Positions 15,992-21,465 of a stretch of DNA of 33,819 bases are shown here, piece after piece. The DNA is from a virus. The notes under the pieces are model-generated. The model did no database searches. It saw nothing but the letters and a program-made list of their open reading frames with translations, and was not told where the DNA came from. The DNA lies in the IMG/VR virus record IMGVR_UViG_3300030117_000865, positions 1 through 33,819 of that record, one strand, 5' to 3'. The position numbers were made by a program, and so were the translations under genes. Every line of letters begins with the position of its first letter. The stretch's first letter is position 1.

Positions 15992-16234
15992 ATGTTTGTA
16001 ACGGATGAAAAGATATCTGAAGTAGCTGAAGATTTGATGCCTATTTTTCGGCATGGCGACCTGCATAGTCAAACGCGATTAGGAAAGGTTGCCATTCATG
16101 CAAAGGAAGCTTTGCAAGATCATGGGCTGCCCACTAGGTCTAGCCTTTGTTTTGTAGTTGCTAAGGTTGCAATGATGTTTTGGCGAGAGGAAATATTGAA
16201 AGTAAAGCAGGAAATAGGAAGTATCGAACAATGA
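15992..16234 (+). CDS. Early hypothetical protein
   Basis: An 80-aa, mainly helical protein. The ATG at 15992 follows AGAAAGGATCGAACA, the shared early leader. The sequence (TDEKISEVAEDLMPIFRHGD, then LCFVVAKVAMMFWREEIL) has an amphipathic helical look with a hydrophobic patch at about residues 53-64. It overlaps the next gene by ATGA. Not recognised. Confidence 0.6.
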   Translation: MFVTDEKISEVAEDLMPIFRHGDLHSQTRLGKVAIHAKEALQDHGLPTRSSLCFVVAKVAMMFWREEILKVKQEIGSIEQ

Positions 16235-16518
16235 GCAAGAAGGCTTGGCATATAAGCTACATATCCGCGATGGTCGGACCATGCGCAGCGACTACCGATT
16301 GCGGCATGATGGCCTGGGGTGATGGTGATTATTCAGTAAGGTTGCTGGATATGGGCAACGATGGCGAAAGACTATTGTTGCACATAGACCCAGAACATAC
16401 AGACGAGTTGAAGATATATCAGTTGATAGGCTACGCAGTACACCAAAACCTGCCCTATTCAATTACAGAGTGGGCAGAGTTCATGGAGGATGAAGAGCAA
16501 GAAATAGGCAATGCCTAA
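16231..16518 (+). CDS. Early hypothetical protein
   Basis: A 95-aa acidic protein. The ATG at 16231 overlaps the upstream stop (ATGA). Beta-rich first half with Gly/Asp turns (MMAWGDGDYSVRLLDMGNDG), then a helix and an acidic C-terminus (EFMEDEEQE). The stop codon is in GCCTAAC, a context shared by several gene ends here. No known family seen. Confidence 0.6.
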   Translation: MSKKAWHISYISAMVGPCAATTDCGMMAWGDGDYSVRLLDMGNDGERLLLHIDPEHTDELKIYQLIGYAVHQNLPYSITEWAEFMEDEEQEIGNA

Positions 16519-16526
16519 CAGAGAAA

Positions 16527-16556
16527 GGGCCGCGTCGGGGGCATCCGGCGCGACCC
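16527..16556 (+). other. Intergenic GC-rich hairpin
   Basis: Arms 16527-16538 and 16545-16556 give 11 pairs with one C-A mismatch and one T-G pair, loop GGGCAT. It starts 9 nt after the stop of the 16231-16518 gene. It lacks a U-run. It belongs to the series of gene-end hairpins in this block. Confidence 0.6.
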
Positions 16557-16588
16557 ATATGACTAGAAAAGGATCAACAAAACCAGCC

Positions 16589-16609
16589 ATGACAGAGAGG
16601 GTAACATGA
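16589..16609 (+). CDS. Six-codon leader reading frame before the HTH gene
   Basis: ATG at 16589 opens a 6-codon frame (MTERVT) whose TGA overlaps the ATG of the HTH gene (ATGA). AAAAGGATC lies upstream but the spacing is long. It could couple translation of the regulator to upstream ribosomes. Too short to be certain. Confidence 0.25.
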   Translation: MTERVT

Positions 16610-16803
16610 CGGCAAAAGAGTTCAAAGCAGAAAGGAAACGCCTTGGCTTAACAATGGTGGCTATGGCTAATCATATTGGAGTTAGTCAACAGGCTATATG
16701 GTACTACGAAACTGGCAAAAGATCAGTGCCAAAACCTGTTAAGCTGCTACTAGAGTCTAGGCGTGTGTATGAAAAGCTAACAGAGAAAGAGAGAGGGGCA
16801 TAA
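16606..16803 (+). CDS. Cro-like XRE-family HTH regulator
   Basis: A 65-aa protein. The ATG at 16606 follows GAGAGGGTAAC. It contains a complete XRE helix-turn-helix: helices from about residue 5, LTMVAMANHIGVSQQAIWYYETGKRSVP at 15-42, with the classic G-VS--AI--YE-GKR pattern. It has no other domain, as in Cro. It is the last gene of the early block, and its stop codon lies in the loop of the first of two hairpins (16792-16811). It probably represses one of the two control regions holding ATGGTTA repeats; the target is inference. Confidence 0.8.
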   Translation: MTAKEFKAERKRLGLTMVAMANHIGVSQQAIWYYETGKRSVPKPVKLLLESRRVYEKLTEKERGA

Positions 16804-16869
16804 GCCCCTCTAAGTTAAGGGAGGAATTATGAAGAGAGAGGGGAAAATGTTTCAAAAAACCCCTCTCTC
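16788..16869 (+). promoter_or_regulatory. Four-arm RNA element with two exclusive folds
   Basis: Arm A (16789-16799, ending GAGGGGC), arm B (16804-16811, GCCCCTCT), arm C (16834-16843, GAGAGAGGGG) and arm D (16860-16869, CCCCTCTCTC). A pairs with B (8 bp, loop ATAA carrying the HTH stop codon) and C with D (10 bp, perfect). Because A resembles C and B resembles D, A-D (10 bp) with B-C (7 bp) is also possible. A strong ribosome site, AAGGGAGG, and an ATG at 16829 lie between B and C. Confidence 0.65.
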
Positions 16870-16972
16870 AATTTGCGATACCTATTTGGAAAAACACCGC
16901 AACTACAATGTTATAACACAATGTCTACACTTACAATGTAGACACTTTTTTTATTTAAAAATAATTAAATGA
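16829..16972 (+). CDS. Possible 47-aa peptide under the RNA element
   Basis: A 47-codon frame starts with ATG 6 nt after GGGAGG, one of the best ribosome sites in the window. It encodes a Lys-rich start (MKREGKMF), three cysteines in the middle and a hydrophobic basic end (FFYLKIIK). It passes through the C-D hairpin and through the terminator at 16922-16952, which is unusual for a real gene. It may be a leader peptide whose translation affects the hairpins, or chance. Confidence 0.3.
   Translation: MKREGKMFQKTPLSICDTYLEKHRNYNVITQCLHLQCRHFFYLKIIK
16922..16952 (+). terminator. Rho-independent terminator of the early block
   Basis: A perfect 8-bp stem (TGTCTACA 16922-16929, TGTAGACA 16937-16944), 7-nt loop, then C and seven T residues (16946-16952). 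It stops rightward transcription before the leftward nuclease/repressor operon. The stem is not very GC-rich but the U-run is clear. Confidence 0.8.
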
Positions 16973-17060
16973 TACGTTGTTACAACTACACTTTGCTAGC
17001 ATGTGTTAACACTGTGTGTCTGTAAACAATGTTTCAAATATCATGAATTTTGTTGACAGT

Positions 17061-17453
17061 CTACCCCGTTGGCTCAATTTTTTCTCTAACAATGTAGAAC
17101 CATGTTTGTAGAGAAACGATTACAGTGGCATCTGTATCGGTAAATTCTGGGTTAACATGAGAGAGAAACAGGCGGCACCAAACATCTTGCCTATCGTATT
17201 TGTAGATCAGCACTGGCATCAGATCACCTGCTGAGTCTACAGCTTGCCTCCACCACGCATCAGCACCGCCCACAGGACCACTGGCGTACCTCTTACACTC
17301 TACTGACCATTGCGGAATGTAAATATCACAGCCACCCTTGGTTTGGTATTGAGAGAGGTTGCGGCGCACGTTTGCATAACCCAAGTGGTCTTTGATTTCG
17401 TTGACACACCAACGCTCGAAAGAAAAACCTTTTTCTCTACTTTTCCTGCTCAT
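17061..17453 (-). CDS. Hjc-like PD-(D/E)XK nuclease, putative Holliday junction resolvase
   Basis: A 130-aa protein from the ATG at 17453; an in-frame ATG lies 9 nt upstream. The pattern matches archaeal Hjc-type and related phage resolvases: basic N-terminus with SREKGFSFERW (E13), VRRNLSQYQTKGGCDIYI (D43), then VECKRY (E52, K54), and WWRQAVDSAG followed by PVLIYKYDR. These residues are the PD-(D/E)XK catalytic set. Likely role: cutting recombination or replication branches before packaging, together with the exonuclease and annealing protein of the neighbouring operon. It overlaps the zinc protein gene. Confidence 0.7.
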   Translation of the reverse strand: MSRKSREKGFSFERWCVNEIKDHLGYANVRRNLSQYQTKGGCDIYIPQWSVECKRYASGPVGGADAWWRQAVDSAGDLMPVLIYKYDRQDVWCRLFLSHVNPEFTDTDATVIVSLQTWFYIVREKIEPTG

Positions 17454-17703
17454 GCCGTCCATATACCATTTTGCAAGTTGGGCATTGTAGTCTTCCGTCT
17501 AAAAAGGTTTTACAGCATACACACATGTCTGCTGCCTCTAGCCTAGCAAACCTACCGTCGCCAGCCTCATATTCTTTAACCTTGCCCAAACCGTCACAGT
17601 CGTTACAGTGGTCTTGCACAACCTCGTCAGCCTCAAACCAACAACGCCGACGCACCCAACCGGAACCGTCACAAGTCTTGCATTTGCTCTCTGAAAAAAT
17701 CAT
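17437..17703 (-). CDS. Four-CxxC zinc protein with DnaJ-type repeats
   Basis: An 88-aa protein. The ATG at 17703 is chosen because GGAGAGG lies about 9 nt before it. Four Cys pairs are seen: CKTCDGSGW (C8, C11), CNDCDGLG (C33, C36), CVCC (C61, C64) and CPTC (C74, C77). The first two are CxxCxGxG repeats as in the DnaJ zinc domain, and the last two probably bind a second zinc. There is no J domain. It overlaps the repressor gene upstream and the nuclease downstream. Its role is unknown; it could be a DNA- or protein-binding partner of the nuclease. Confidence 0.6.
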   Translation of the reverse strand: MIFSESKCKTCDGSGWVRRRCWFEADEVVQDHCNDCDGLGKVKEYEAGDGRFARLEAADMCVCCKTFLDGRLQCPTCKMVYGRHEQEK

Positions 17704-17872
17704 TGGGTGCAACCTCTCCATCTGTAGCCACAAATATCTTGCCCATAGTTTGTGGGCTTGGACGCCTACTGCCTGACAACAGACGGTTGATAGCCGCCCG
17801 ACTCATGCCAGCACGCCGCGCCAGCTTGGCCTGTGATATGTTATTTTTTTCTAAATATTCTAACAAAGTCAT
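17669..17872 (-). CDS. HTH repressor (Cro/CI-like), probably leaderless
   Basis: A 67-aa protein from the ATG at 17872. HTH at about residues 12-38: ISQAKLARRAGMSRAAINRLLSGSRRPSP. The end (ATDGEVAPNDFF) resembles small phage repressors of the Cro/YdaS type. A TTGCCA-17-TACAAG promoter places the transcription start at or next to the ATG, so the message would be leaderless, as known for lambda cI made from PRM. It lies divergent from the recombination operon and likely controls it. It is first in a three-gene operon with the zinc protein and nuclease. Confidence 0.75.
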   Translation of the reverse strand: MTLLEYLEKNNISQAKLARRAGMSRAAINRLLSGSRRPSPQTMGKIFVATDGEVAPNDFFREQMQDL

Positions 17873-17877
17873 ATTTT

Positions 17878-17906
17878 CTTGTATCACACTGTTGACACGC
17901 TGGCAA
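17878..17906 (-). promoter_or_regulatory. Leftward repressor promoter
   Basis: On the minus strand TTGCCA (17901-17906; 5 of 6 to consensus), a 17-nt spacer and TACAAG (17878-17883; 4 of 6). The ATG of the repressor is only 5 nt past the -10. It overlaps a rightward TTGACA at 17892-17897, so the two promoters probably compete. Confidence 0.55.
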
Positions 17907-17926
17907 CAACTATGGTTATGTATGTT
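17892..17926 (+). promoter_or_regulatory. Rightward promoter region of the recombination operon
   Basis: A perfect TTGACA lies at 17892-17897. No convincing -10 stands at exactly 17 nt; TATGTA (17919-17924) and TATGTT (17921-17926) are too far, so an activator or relaxed spacing may be involved. ATGGTTA at 17912-17918 is shared with the early promoter. Confidence 0.4.
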
Positions 17927-17951
17927 GACGATACACAGAGAGAGACAGGAT

Positions 17952-18806
17952 ATGTCACAGACATCAGAGTATAGAAAACCGTTTGGTGCAAAACATGACA
18001 GCGCATCAGGCGGGACACAGGAAAAGTGGGAATACATACTAAAGATGTACGCTAGACACCTTGGCGTGTCCTTTCCAATGGCAGCTAGACCTTGGTGTGG
18101 CATCTGCGTTGAACATGGTGCATCAAGAGTTATCCTCGATGGTCAAGAGCTTCTATCAGCTACACAGGAGGCCATGACCAAGTACAGAGATTACAGGCCG
18201 CGTGACTGGGATGATGGCAAAGACAGAGAAGAGTTTGAGGCCTTCCAAGAATATATGCCTGACATGATATTGTTTGCAGTCAACGCGCTACAAAAGTTTT
18301 TCCAACAGGCCAACAGAGTGGAGGGCAACAAGCAAGAATGGCACAAGGAACCTAAGATAGATGTGCCTATATTGTTATACCGTGACTTCTTTGGTGCTGG
18401 CCTACAGATTGATCTGAAATGTAAGCCACCAGTGCGTAACCCACCCAAAAAAGATGGCACAAGAACTTGGCGCGTACCAAAGCCAGAGATAACCCCGACA
18501 TGGCAACAGATTATGCAGCAGTCTGTGTATTGGAAAGCCAGTGGTGAGCCGCCAGCGTTGCTGTATGTGTCAGCGGCAGGCTATCACATAGCAACAGCAG
18601 AAAACTGTGAGCAGCTTTCAGAGCAAAACTTAGAGCGTGCATACCAAGAAGTCGTGCGCAGTTGGCTCATATCACAGAATTTACTCAAGGCGGCACGCGG
18701 TAACTGGCACGACTTAGCCGGTTTGGTCCAGCCAGATTTTAATGAGATAGCAAGACGTCATGGACCTTCTATTGTAGACGTAGCTAAAAATTTATGGAGT
18801 TTCTAA
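17952..18806 (+). CDS. PD-(D/E)XK exonuclease (RecB/lambda-exo type)
   Basis: A 284-aa protein from the ATG at 17952 (ribosome site CAGGA); an upstream extension would run through the divergent promoter. The core motif is the D-x-K of GLQIDLKCK (D154, K156), preceded by PILLYRDFFG and followed by a late Gln/Tyr motif QQSVYWKASG (about 189-198). This is the RecB-type nuclease layout in phage exonucleases. Next to a single-strand annealing protein and an SSB-like gene it would make 3' overhangs for annealing. The N-terminal 100 residues carry no recognised domain. Confidence 0.7.
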   Translation: MSQTSEYRKPFGAKHDSASGGTQEKWEYILKMYARHLGVSFPMAARPWCGICVEHGASRVILDGQELLSATQEAMTKYRDYRPRDWDDGKDREEFEAFQEYMPDMILFAVNALQKFFQQANRVEGNKQEWHKEPKIDVPILLYRDFFGAGLQIDLKCKPPVRNPPKKDGTRTWRVPKPEITPTWQQIMQQSVYWKASGEPPALLYVSAAGYHIATAENCEQLSEQNLERAYQEVVRSWLISQNLLKAARGNWHDLAGLVQPDFNEIARRHGPSIVDVAKNLWSF

Positions 18807-19073
18807 ATGTCAAACAATGAAGATGAAGATATTTCTGCAACGATGGGTACTAAAACAAAAAACCCTCCTGGATATGCATACTATCAGACTTTTTCAGTGG
18901 TTTTAGATGTGACGTACAGAAAAACTTACCAGCAAGTGCGTGCGATGAACGAAGATCATGCGCTGGTTGTTGCTGAGAAACGTGTCAAACAACACCATTT
19001 ATCGCAAAAAAACCACGGAAACAAGTTTGTGAGCGCAAAGGGTATCAAAGCAAAAAGGATCAAAGATGACTAA
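18807..19073 (+). CDS. Basic hypothetical protein
   Basis: An 88-aa protein whose ATG immediately follows the exonuclease stop (TAAATG). Acidic start (SNNEDEDIS), then a beta-helix segment (YYQTFSVVLDVTYRKTYQQVRAM in outline, residues about 25-47) and a strongly basic tail (residues 60-88, KRVKQHH, GIKAKRIK). The tail suggests nucleic-acid contact. Not recognised. Confidence 0.55.
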   Translation: MSNNEDEDISATMGTKTKNPPGYAYYQTFSVVLDVTYRKTYQQVRAMNEDHALVVAEKRVKQHHLSQKNHGNKFVSAKGIKAKRIKDD

Positions 19074-19404
19074 AGACGGATGTTACATAGCGTATGGACG
19101 GCCAGCTTACAAAATGGCAAGGCGAAATGACCCAAGCACAAGCCATGATGCCGCAGAACAAATGGATGCAACAGCTATGGAGTCTATTGTAGCTGATGCA
19201 ATATGGGAGATCGGTGCAGCAGGTGCGATTGCTGATGATGTCTGCAATGCCCTGCCGCAGCATGCTTATAACAGCATCACGCCACGTTTCAAGCCACTAA
19301 AAGAAAAAGGCATCGTCATCGTAGATGGCACGCGCCGCAAGGCGAAGTCAGGGCGTGGGCAGATGGTTATGTGGCACAAGGAATTTTACAATGGACAAGG
19401 ATGA
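19066..19404 (+). CDS. Winged-helix DNA-binding protein
   Basis: A 112-aa protein, start at 19066 after AAAAAGGATCAAAG. It has the pattern of a common phage winged-helix family: ARRNDPSTSHDAAEQM (about 18-33), a helical block IVADAIWEIGAAGAIADDVCNAL, NSITPRFKPLKEKGIVIV (about 69-86), and a wing with TRRKAKSGRGQMVMW. Such proteins occur near phage replication and recombination genes and probably regulate or load onto DNA; the exact role is unknown. Confidence 0.65.
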   Translation: MTKDGCYIAYGRPAYKMARRNDPSTSHDAAEQMDATAMESIVADAIWEIGAAGAIADDVCNALPQHAYNSITPRFKPLKEKGIVIVDGTRRKAKSGRGQMVMWHKEFYNGQG

Positions 19405-19543
19405 AATCAGGGCAATAGTAGATGACCTTTTGAACGAAAGGGATCTGCGCATGGATGACCTCTTTAACCAGTTGCAGCTAGTGACGAAGGATTTAGAATT
19501 GGTGAAACGTATAGTGGAGGCAGAGAATGAACAACCTCAATAA
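19391..19543 (+). CDS. Small coiled-coil protein
   Basis: A 50-aa protein. The ATG at 19391 lies within the end of the winged-helix gene, with AAGGA 8 nt upstream. Acidic amphipathic helix throughout (DKDEIRAIVDDLLNERDLRM, LQLVTKDLELVKRIVEAE), likely a coiled coil. It overlaps the next gene by 17 nt. Function unknown; it may be a partner of the annealing protein. Confidence 0.5.
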   Translation: MDKDEIRAIVDDLLNERDLRMDDLFNQLQLVTKDLELVKRIVEAENEQPQ

Positions 19544-20171
19544 AACTATGGATGCCATAAATGAGTTAAACAAAACTCATGGTGTTAAGCAGCGTGGCGG
19601 CAAAATGTACACCCAAGTTGTGCATCGTATGGAGGCTTTTCGCAGACATCATGGCACAGAGTACGGCGTTGATACTCAGATACTTGTGGATGATGGGCAG
19701 CGTGTGGTTATTAAGGCTATCATTATGAACAATGATGGTCTTACCGTAGGCTCTGGCATGGCAGAGGAGATCAGAGGACAGGGCCATGTAAACACGACAA
19801 GTGCGCTGGAAAACGCTGAGACATCAGCAGTAGGACGCGCACTGGCAAGCCTTGGCCTTGCTGGTGGTGAGTACGCATCTGCAAATGAAATGGATGCCGT
19901 GAGCCGTAAGTCAGATGCCATTGAGTCAAACAAACCAGAGCCTGTTGCGGTTGTGAAAAAGCCTTTGACAAAAGAAGAAGCGGAGTGGCTTGCACACAAC
20001 GAGTCAACGCTGGGTGAGTACACCCTTGATAGCCTTGATAACTTTCTAAAAAATAATCACACAAAGGCACTGATGAAAAGCATCAAAGACAAAGATGTTG
20101 AGGCATACAACGAATTTAGAACACTGTGTGTTGAAAAAAGAAACGAGCTAAAGGAGCAAGCAAATGGCTAG
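19527..20171 (+). CDS. Single-strand annealing protein (Erf/Rad52-like)
   Basis: A 214-aa protein starting 4 nt after GTGGAGGCAGA. The block with VNTTSALENAETSAVGRALA (about residues 92-111) followed by LGLAGGEYASANEM is the signature of phage annealing proteins in the broad Erf/Rad52-like group. The basic beta-rich N-terminal region (HRMEAFRRHHG) would bind single strands. The C-terminal third is helical and charged, usual for an oligomerisation or partner tail. It pairs with the exonuclease at 17952. The exact subfamily cannot be fixed by eye. Confidence 0.7.
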   Translation: MNNLNKTMDAINELNKTHGVKQRGGKMYTQVVHRMEAFRRHHGTEYGVDTQILVDDGQRVVIKAIIMNNDGLTVGSGMAEEIRGQGHVNTTSALENAETSAVGRALASLGLAGGEYASANEMDAVSRKSDAIESNKPEPVAVVKKPLTKEEAEWLAHNESTLGEYTLDSLDNFLKNNHTKALMKSIKDKDVEAYNEFRTLCVEKRNELKEQANG

Positions 20172-20496
20172 AAGATGGCTACCAGTTATGACAGTGAAAC
20201 TGTTTACCTACAACGGCAATGGATCGGCTACACATAGCAACTCTAAATTTAGGCCGCACATCGGCAAACCAGCACAACCTGGCACGGTAACATTTTCTCC
20301 AGATAAGCTGTATGATGTGCAACTTTTTGAGAATGACGATGGCACAAGAGCCGTGCGTTTCCAGGAGATTATAGAGTACCAAGCAGATGACAACATTGCT
20401 GATGATATTTCGCAGCCAGCATTGAAACCTGTTGGGCAAGTCGTGCAGATGAAGCACGCAGACAAGGGAGATATCGACGATGACATCCCCTTCTAA
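20164..20496 (+). CDS. SSB-like protein with bacterial SSB C-terminal tip
   Basis: A 110-aa protein, ATG at 20164 after AAAGGAGCAAGCAA. The last residues, GDIDDDIPF, are the acidic tip of bacterial SSB (E. coli SSB ends in DFDDDIPF). That tip docks host replication and repair proteins such as PriA, RecQ and ExoI. Upstream is a short beta-rich region (VKLFTYNGNG, TVTFSPDKLYDVQLF, AVRFQEIIEY) that could be a reduced OB fold, then a flexible linker. It overlaps the annealing gene by 8 nt and the HTH gene by 17 nt. Confidence 0.65.
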   Translation: MARRWLPVMTVKLFTYNGNGSATHSNSKFRPHIGKPAQPGTVTFSPDKLYDVQLFENDDGTRAVRFQEIIEYQADDNIADDISQPALKPVGQVVQMKHADKGDIDDDIPF

Positions 20497-20674
20497 TCGC
20501 CTTTTAAGCCCCAGGGAGGTGGCTTTAGAGATTTTTGGTAGTGATACCCGCCCAAAGGTACAAAGGGTGCGTGAGCTTATCCAAAGGGGCGATATAGAGG
20601 CAAAGAAGCTGGGCGGTATGTATTATGTACCCAAAACAGAGATAGACAGGCTGCTCAGTGCCGAAAAAAACTAA
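20480..20674 (+). CDS. Excisionase/MerR-type small HTH protein
   Basis: A 64-aa protein with GGGAG upstream of the ATG. The sequence LSPREVALEIFG (about 9-20) and VRELIQRGDIEAKKLGG-YYVPKTEIDRLL (about 30-60) fits the winged HTH found in excisionases and helix-turn-helix type 17 proteins. Without an integrase in the window it is more likely a regulator or recombination accessory than a true excisionase. It overlaps neighbours on both sides. Confidence 0.65.
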   Translation: MTSPSNRLLSPREVALEIFGSDTRPKVQRVRELIQRGDIEAKKLGGMYYVPKTEIDRLLSAEKN

Positions 20675-20861
20675 AACAAAAATACGACACGCGCCCTCTG
20701 GTCAGACAGTCACATGTGATCTTTGTGGAGAAACACATGGGCTGATGACCGGAACGTGGGTGATAAACGGAGAGGGAGATCTTTTGTGCTATGGCTATGG
20801 AAAAAATTGTGTCGCTACAAGAGTCGCGCAGTCTGAAAGACGCGCGGATAGTAGCACCTGA
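20658..20861 (+). CDS. Small zinc-ribbon-like protein, GTG start
   Basis: A 67-aa protein from a GTG at 20658, inside the end of the HTH gene. Cysteines at C20-x2-C23 and C44-x6-C51 could bind zinc. Basic N-terminus (PKKTKTKIRH). It overlaps the next gene by about 70 nt, which is long for this operon, so either its end or the neighbour's start is uncertain. Confidence 0.5.
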   Translation: MPKKTKTKIRHAPSGQTVTCDLCGETHGLMTGTWVINGEGDLLCYGYGKNCVATRVAQSERRADSST

Positions 20862-21060
20862 TTACTATGCTGCTTTGATATTGATTGGCTGGGGTCCGTA
20901 CAGAATACTAGAAGAGCATGGGTTCAAACCGCAAAAAGCAAAACACATTATCCCACTAAATGGTGAGATAAGTGGTGGCTATCTTACAGAACCATACGTT
21001 ATAGAATGTTTGGCTCAGTATTTGGCGGCTGGCGGTGAGCCTATGCCATGCGTTTCTTAG
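20791..21060 (+). CDS. Hypothetical protein ending the recombination operon
   Basis: An 89-aa protein, ATG at 20791 with GGAGAGGGAG upstream. Contains a hydrophobic-aromatic stretch (DYYAALILIGWGPYRILEEHG, given here in outline at about residues 24-44) that could be a helix pair rather than a membrane span. Its last 20 nt overlap the end of a leftward gene. Not recognised. Confidence 0.5.
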   Translation: MAMEKIVSLQESRSLKDARIVAPDYYAALILIGWGPYRILEEHGFKPQKAKHIIPLNGEISGGYLTEPYVIECLAQYLAAGGEPMPCVS

Positions 21061-21063
21061 GCT
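21038..21063. terminator. Weak hairpin at the convergent operon ends
   Basis: AGCCTA (21038-21043) and TAGGCT (21058-21063) form a 6-bp stem with a 14-nt loop, spanning the stops of both converging genes. No clear U-run on either strand. A bidirectional end is expected here, but this element is weak. Confidence 0.3.
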
Positions 21064-21172
21064 TCTTCCCTGCCTTTTTCATGGCGATAGCTGTTGCTGC
21101 TTGCTTCTTCATCTTGGCAGACTTTGGTGGGCGTCCTCTCTTGGACCCGTAAGTTCCTTTTCCCATCGGCAT
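21041..21172 (-). CDS. Tiny basic protein (MPMGKGTYGSKRGRPPK start)
   Basis: A 43-aa, Lys/Arg-rich protein with a GRPPKSAKMKK segment like an AT-hook and a KKAGKKPKKRMA end. It is coupled to the upstream gene by TAATG. Proteins with this start are frequent in marine phages and have no known function. It is the last gene of the leftward operon and overlaps the opposing gene by 20 nt. Confidence 0.7.
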   Translation of the reverse strand: MPMGKGTYGSKRGRPPKSAKMKKQAATAIAMKKAGKKPKKRMA

Positions 21173-21465
21173 TATGCTTTTCCTTTCTTGGCTTTGTTGC
21201 GTTTGGAGATTGCTGCCGCCTTCTTCCTTGCGTCAGCCTTGCTGCTTGCACCCCATGCGCGGAGTGACAGTAGTAAGCGCGTTGGTTTGCCATTCTTTCT
21301 CTCTGGTCCCCTCATGTTACCCATGCGTGCTAGGAAACTAGCCCTGCGTGGATTGTCACCAGACTTTATAGGGCGTTTCAAGTTTGCGCCCGTGGTTCTC
21401 TTGAAAAAGTCTCTGCCCTTCTGATTCAAGCCACCTTTTGGATTTTGAAATCTTTTAGCTACCAT
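21172..21465 (-). CDS. Conserved basic phage protein (DUF6321-like)
   Basis: A 97-aa protein from the ATG at 21465; the in-frame codon just upstream is TTG. The string GGLNQKGRDFFKRTTGANLK, then GDNPRRASFLARMGNM, GPERKNGKPTRLLLSLRAWG and SSKADARKKAAA corresponds to a phage family of unknown function that I recall as DUF6321. Very basic, probably nucleic-acid-associated. It lies between the endolysin and a tiny basic gene. Confidence 0.7.
   Translation of the reverse strand: MVAKRFQNPKGGLNQKGRDFFKRTTGANLKRPIKSGDNPRRASFLARMGNMRGPERKNGKPTRLLLSLRAWGASSKADARKKAAAISKRNKAKKGKA

Noticed and set aside
15333-16518. Integron-like attC sites (repeated GCCTAAC at gene ends with hairpins)
   Set aside because: The matching GTTRRRY (for example GTTAGGC) partner core is missing at each site and there is no integrase, so the resemblance is only partial.
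16829-16972. 47-aa peptide as a firm gene
   Set aside because: Good ribosome site, but it runs through two hairpins and a terminator; kept only as a low-confidence leader.
17703-17951. N-terminal extension of the exonuclease to 17703
   Set aside because: It would cross the divergent promoters and the repressor gene; the ATG at 17952 has a ribosome site and begins the family-like region.
21057-21293. 78-aa minus-strand reading frame
   Set aside because: It overlaps two well-supported small genes (21041-21172 and 21172-21465) in another frame and has no ribosome site.
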